The notes under the pieces were generated by a model that saw only the letters and a list, made by a program, of their open reading frames with translations, searched no databases and was not told the DNA's origin. Both the position numbers and the translations under genes were made by a program. Shown one piece after another: positions 5,871-6,013 of a stretch of 6,013 nucleotides of DNA (its first letter is position 1; each line of letters opens with the position of its first letter). The stretch lies in contig CAZCDM010000145.1 of the NCBI GenBank assembly GCA_964497475.1, positions 1 through 6,013 on the forward strand, in the 5' to 3' direction. The DNA comes from CAZCDM01 sp964497475. Lineage in GTDB: Bacteria; Planctomycetota; Phycisphaerae; SM23-33.

Positions 5871-5974
5871 TGTCACCCTGAGCGAAGCCCGCAGGGCGAA
5901 GCCGAAGGGTCTTTTGGCGGAAAGATTCTTCAGCTTCGCGGCTTGCCCGGCAAGCCGCTTCGTTCAGAATGATA
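5871..5974. repeat. 104-nt structured intergenic repeat with terminal inverted repeats, cloverleaf fold
   Basis: The ends TGTCACCCTGAGCGAAGC (5871-5888) and GCTTCGTTCAGAATGATA (5957-5974) pair at 16 of 18 positions including two G-U. Three hairpins lie between them: GCCC-GCA-GGGC (5887-5897); a 17-bp central stem (5898-5914 with 5921-5937, one C-A mismatch, two G-U) capped by TGGCGG; and a perfect palindrome with arms GCGGCTTGCC and GGCAAGCCGC around one C (5938-5958). With the outer stem trimmed to 16 bp (5871-5886/5959-5974), every junction base is used, giving a four-way cloverleaf. Short repeats with CTGAGCGAAG...CTTCGCTCAG ends are, as I recall, scattered between genes in many environmental bacteria. 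No transposase is present, so this would be a MITE- or REP-like element. I see no tRNA identity features. Confidence 0.65.
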
Positions 5975-6013
5975 CCATGCGAGACGACATCTGTTTTGCA
6001 AAATACCCCAGCC

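Larger units (their letters stand above)
5636..6013. other. Non-coding region downstream of nrnA, rich in inverted repeats
   Basis: I find no credible gene in these 378 bases. Open frames here are short, lack family motifs and have no ribosome-binding site. The stretch is packed with secondary-structure elements: a perfect palindrome (5684-5703), a long imperfect inverted repeat (5773-5865) and a cloverleaf repeat (5871-5974), listed separately. Base composition is less GC-skewed than in the genes, and AT-rich sequence (CTGTTTTGCAAAATA) appears near the right edge. A promoter for a gene beyond the window could lie there but is not recognisable. Confidence 0.7.

Noticed and set aside
5511..5972. 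Short open frames running through the region after nrnA on both strands
   Set aside because: They cross the inverted repeats, have no Shine-Dalgarno sequence and no protein motif.
5871..5974. A tRNA or tmRNA-like gene, because of the cloverleaf fold
   Set aside because: The stems are too long, there is no TTCGA T-loop, anticodon arm or CCA end, and the ends match a transposon-like inverted repeat better.
5977..6013. An ATG-initiated frame open to the right edge (begins MRDDICFAKY)
   Set aside because: Only 12 codons are visible, with no ribosome-binding site. It could begin a gene outside the window, but nothing supports it.

Overview
The window is GC-rich bacterial chromosome, and nearly all of it codes for conserved housekeeping or cofactor enzymes. 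GC bias at third codon positions leaves long stop-free antisense frames over every gene. Family content and intergenic repeat style would fit an uncultured planctomycete-like (PVC group) bacterium. That is an inference from style only, since there is no rRNA or other marker here.

Layout. A calcineurin-type metallophosphoesterase lies on the minus strand (30-1025). A 185 bp divergent intergenic region follows (1026-1210). Then come five plus-strand genes, 1211-5635: larB (nickel-pincer nucleotide synthesis), nnrD (ADP-dependent NAD(P)HX dehydratase), a class III ABC substrate-binding lipoprotein of the BtuF/FhuD type, ribF (riboflavin kinase/FAD synthetase) and nrnA (DHH-DHHA1 nanoRNase/pAp phosphatase). 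All four junctions overlap, by 14, 4, 4 and 8 nt, so the five genes are almost certainly one translationally coupled transcript. The last 378 bp (5636-6013) has no supportable gene. It holds a perfect short palindrome, a long imperfect inverted repeat, and a 104-nt repeat that can fold into a four-way cloverleaf.

How the genes fit together. LarB, NnrD and RibF all handle dinucleotide-type redox cofactors or their relatives: NaAD to pincer precursor, repair of hydrated NAD(P)H, and FMN/FAD. NrnA clears pAp and very short RNAs. The lipoprotein probably binds a corrinoid or metal chelate, but its permease and ATPase are not in the window. The other nickel-pincer genes (larC, larE) are also absent here. 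ribF followed by nrnA looks like a remnant of the common rbfA-nrnA-truB-ribF neighbourhood.

I see no defence system, CRISPR array, transposase, tRNA or rRNA. The points most worth a second look are the unusual operon composition, the orphan binding protein beside larB, and the cloverleaf repeat downstream of nrnA.
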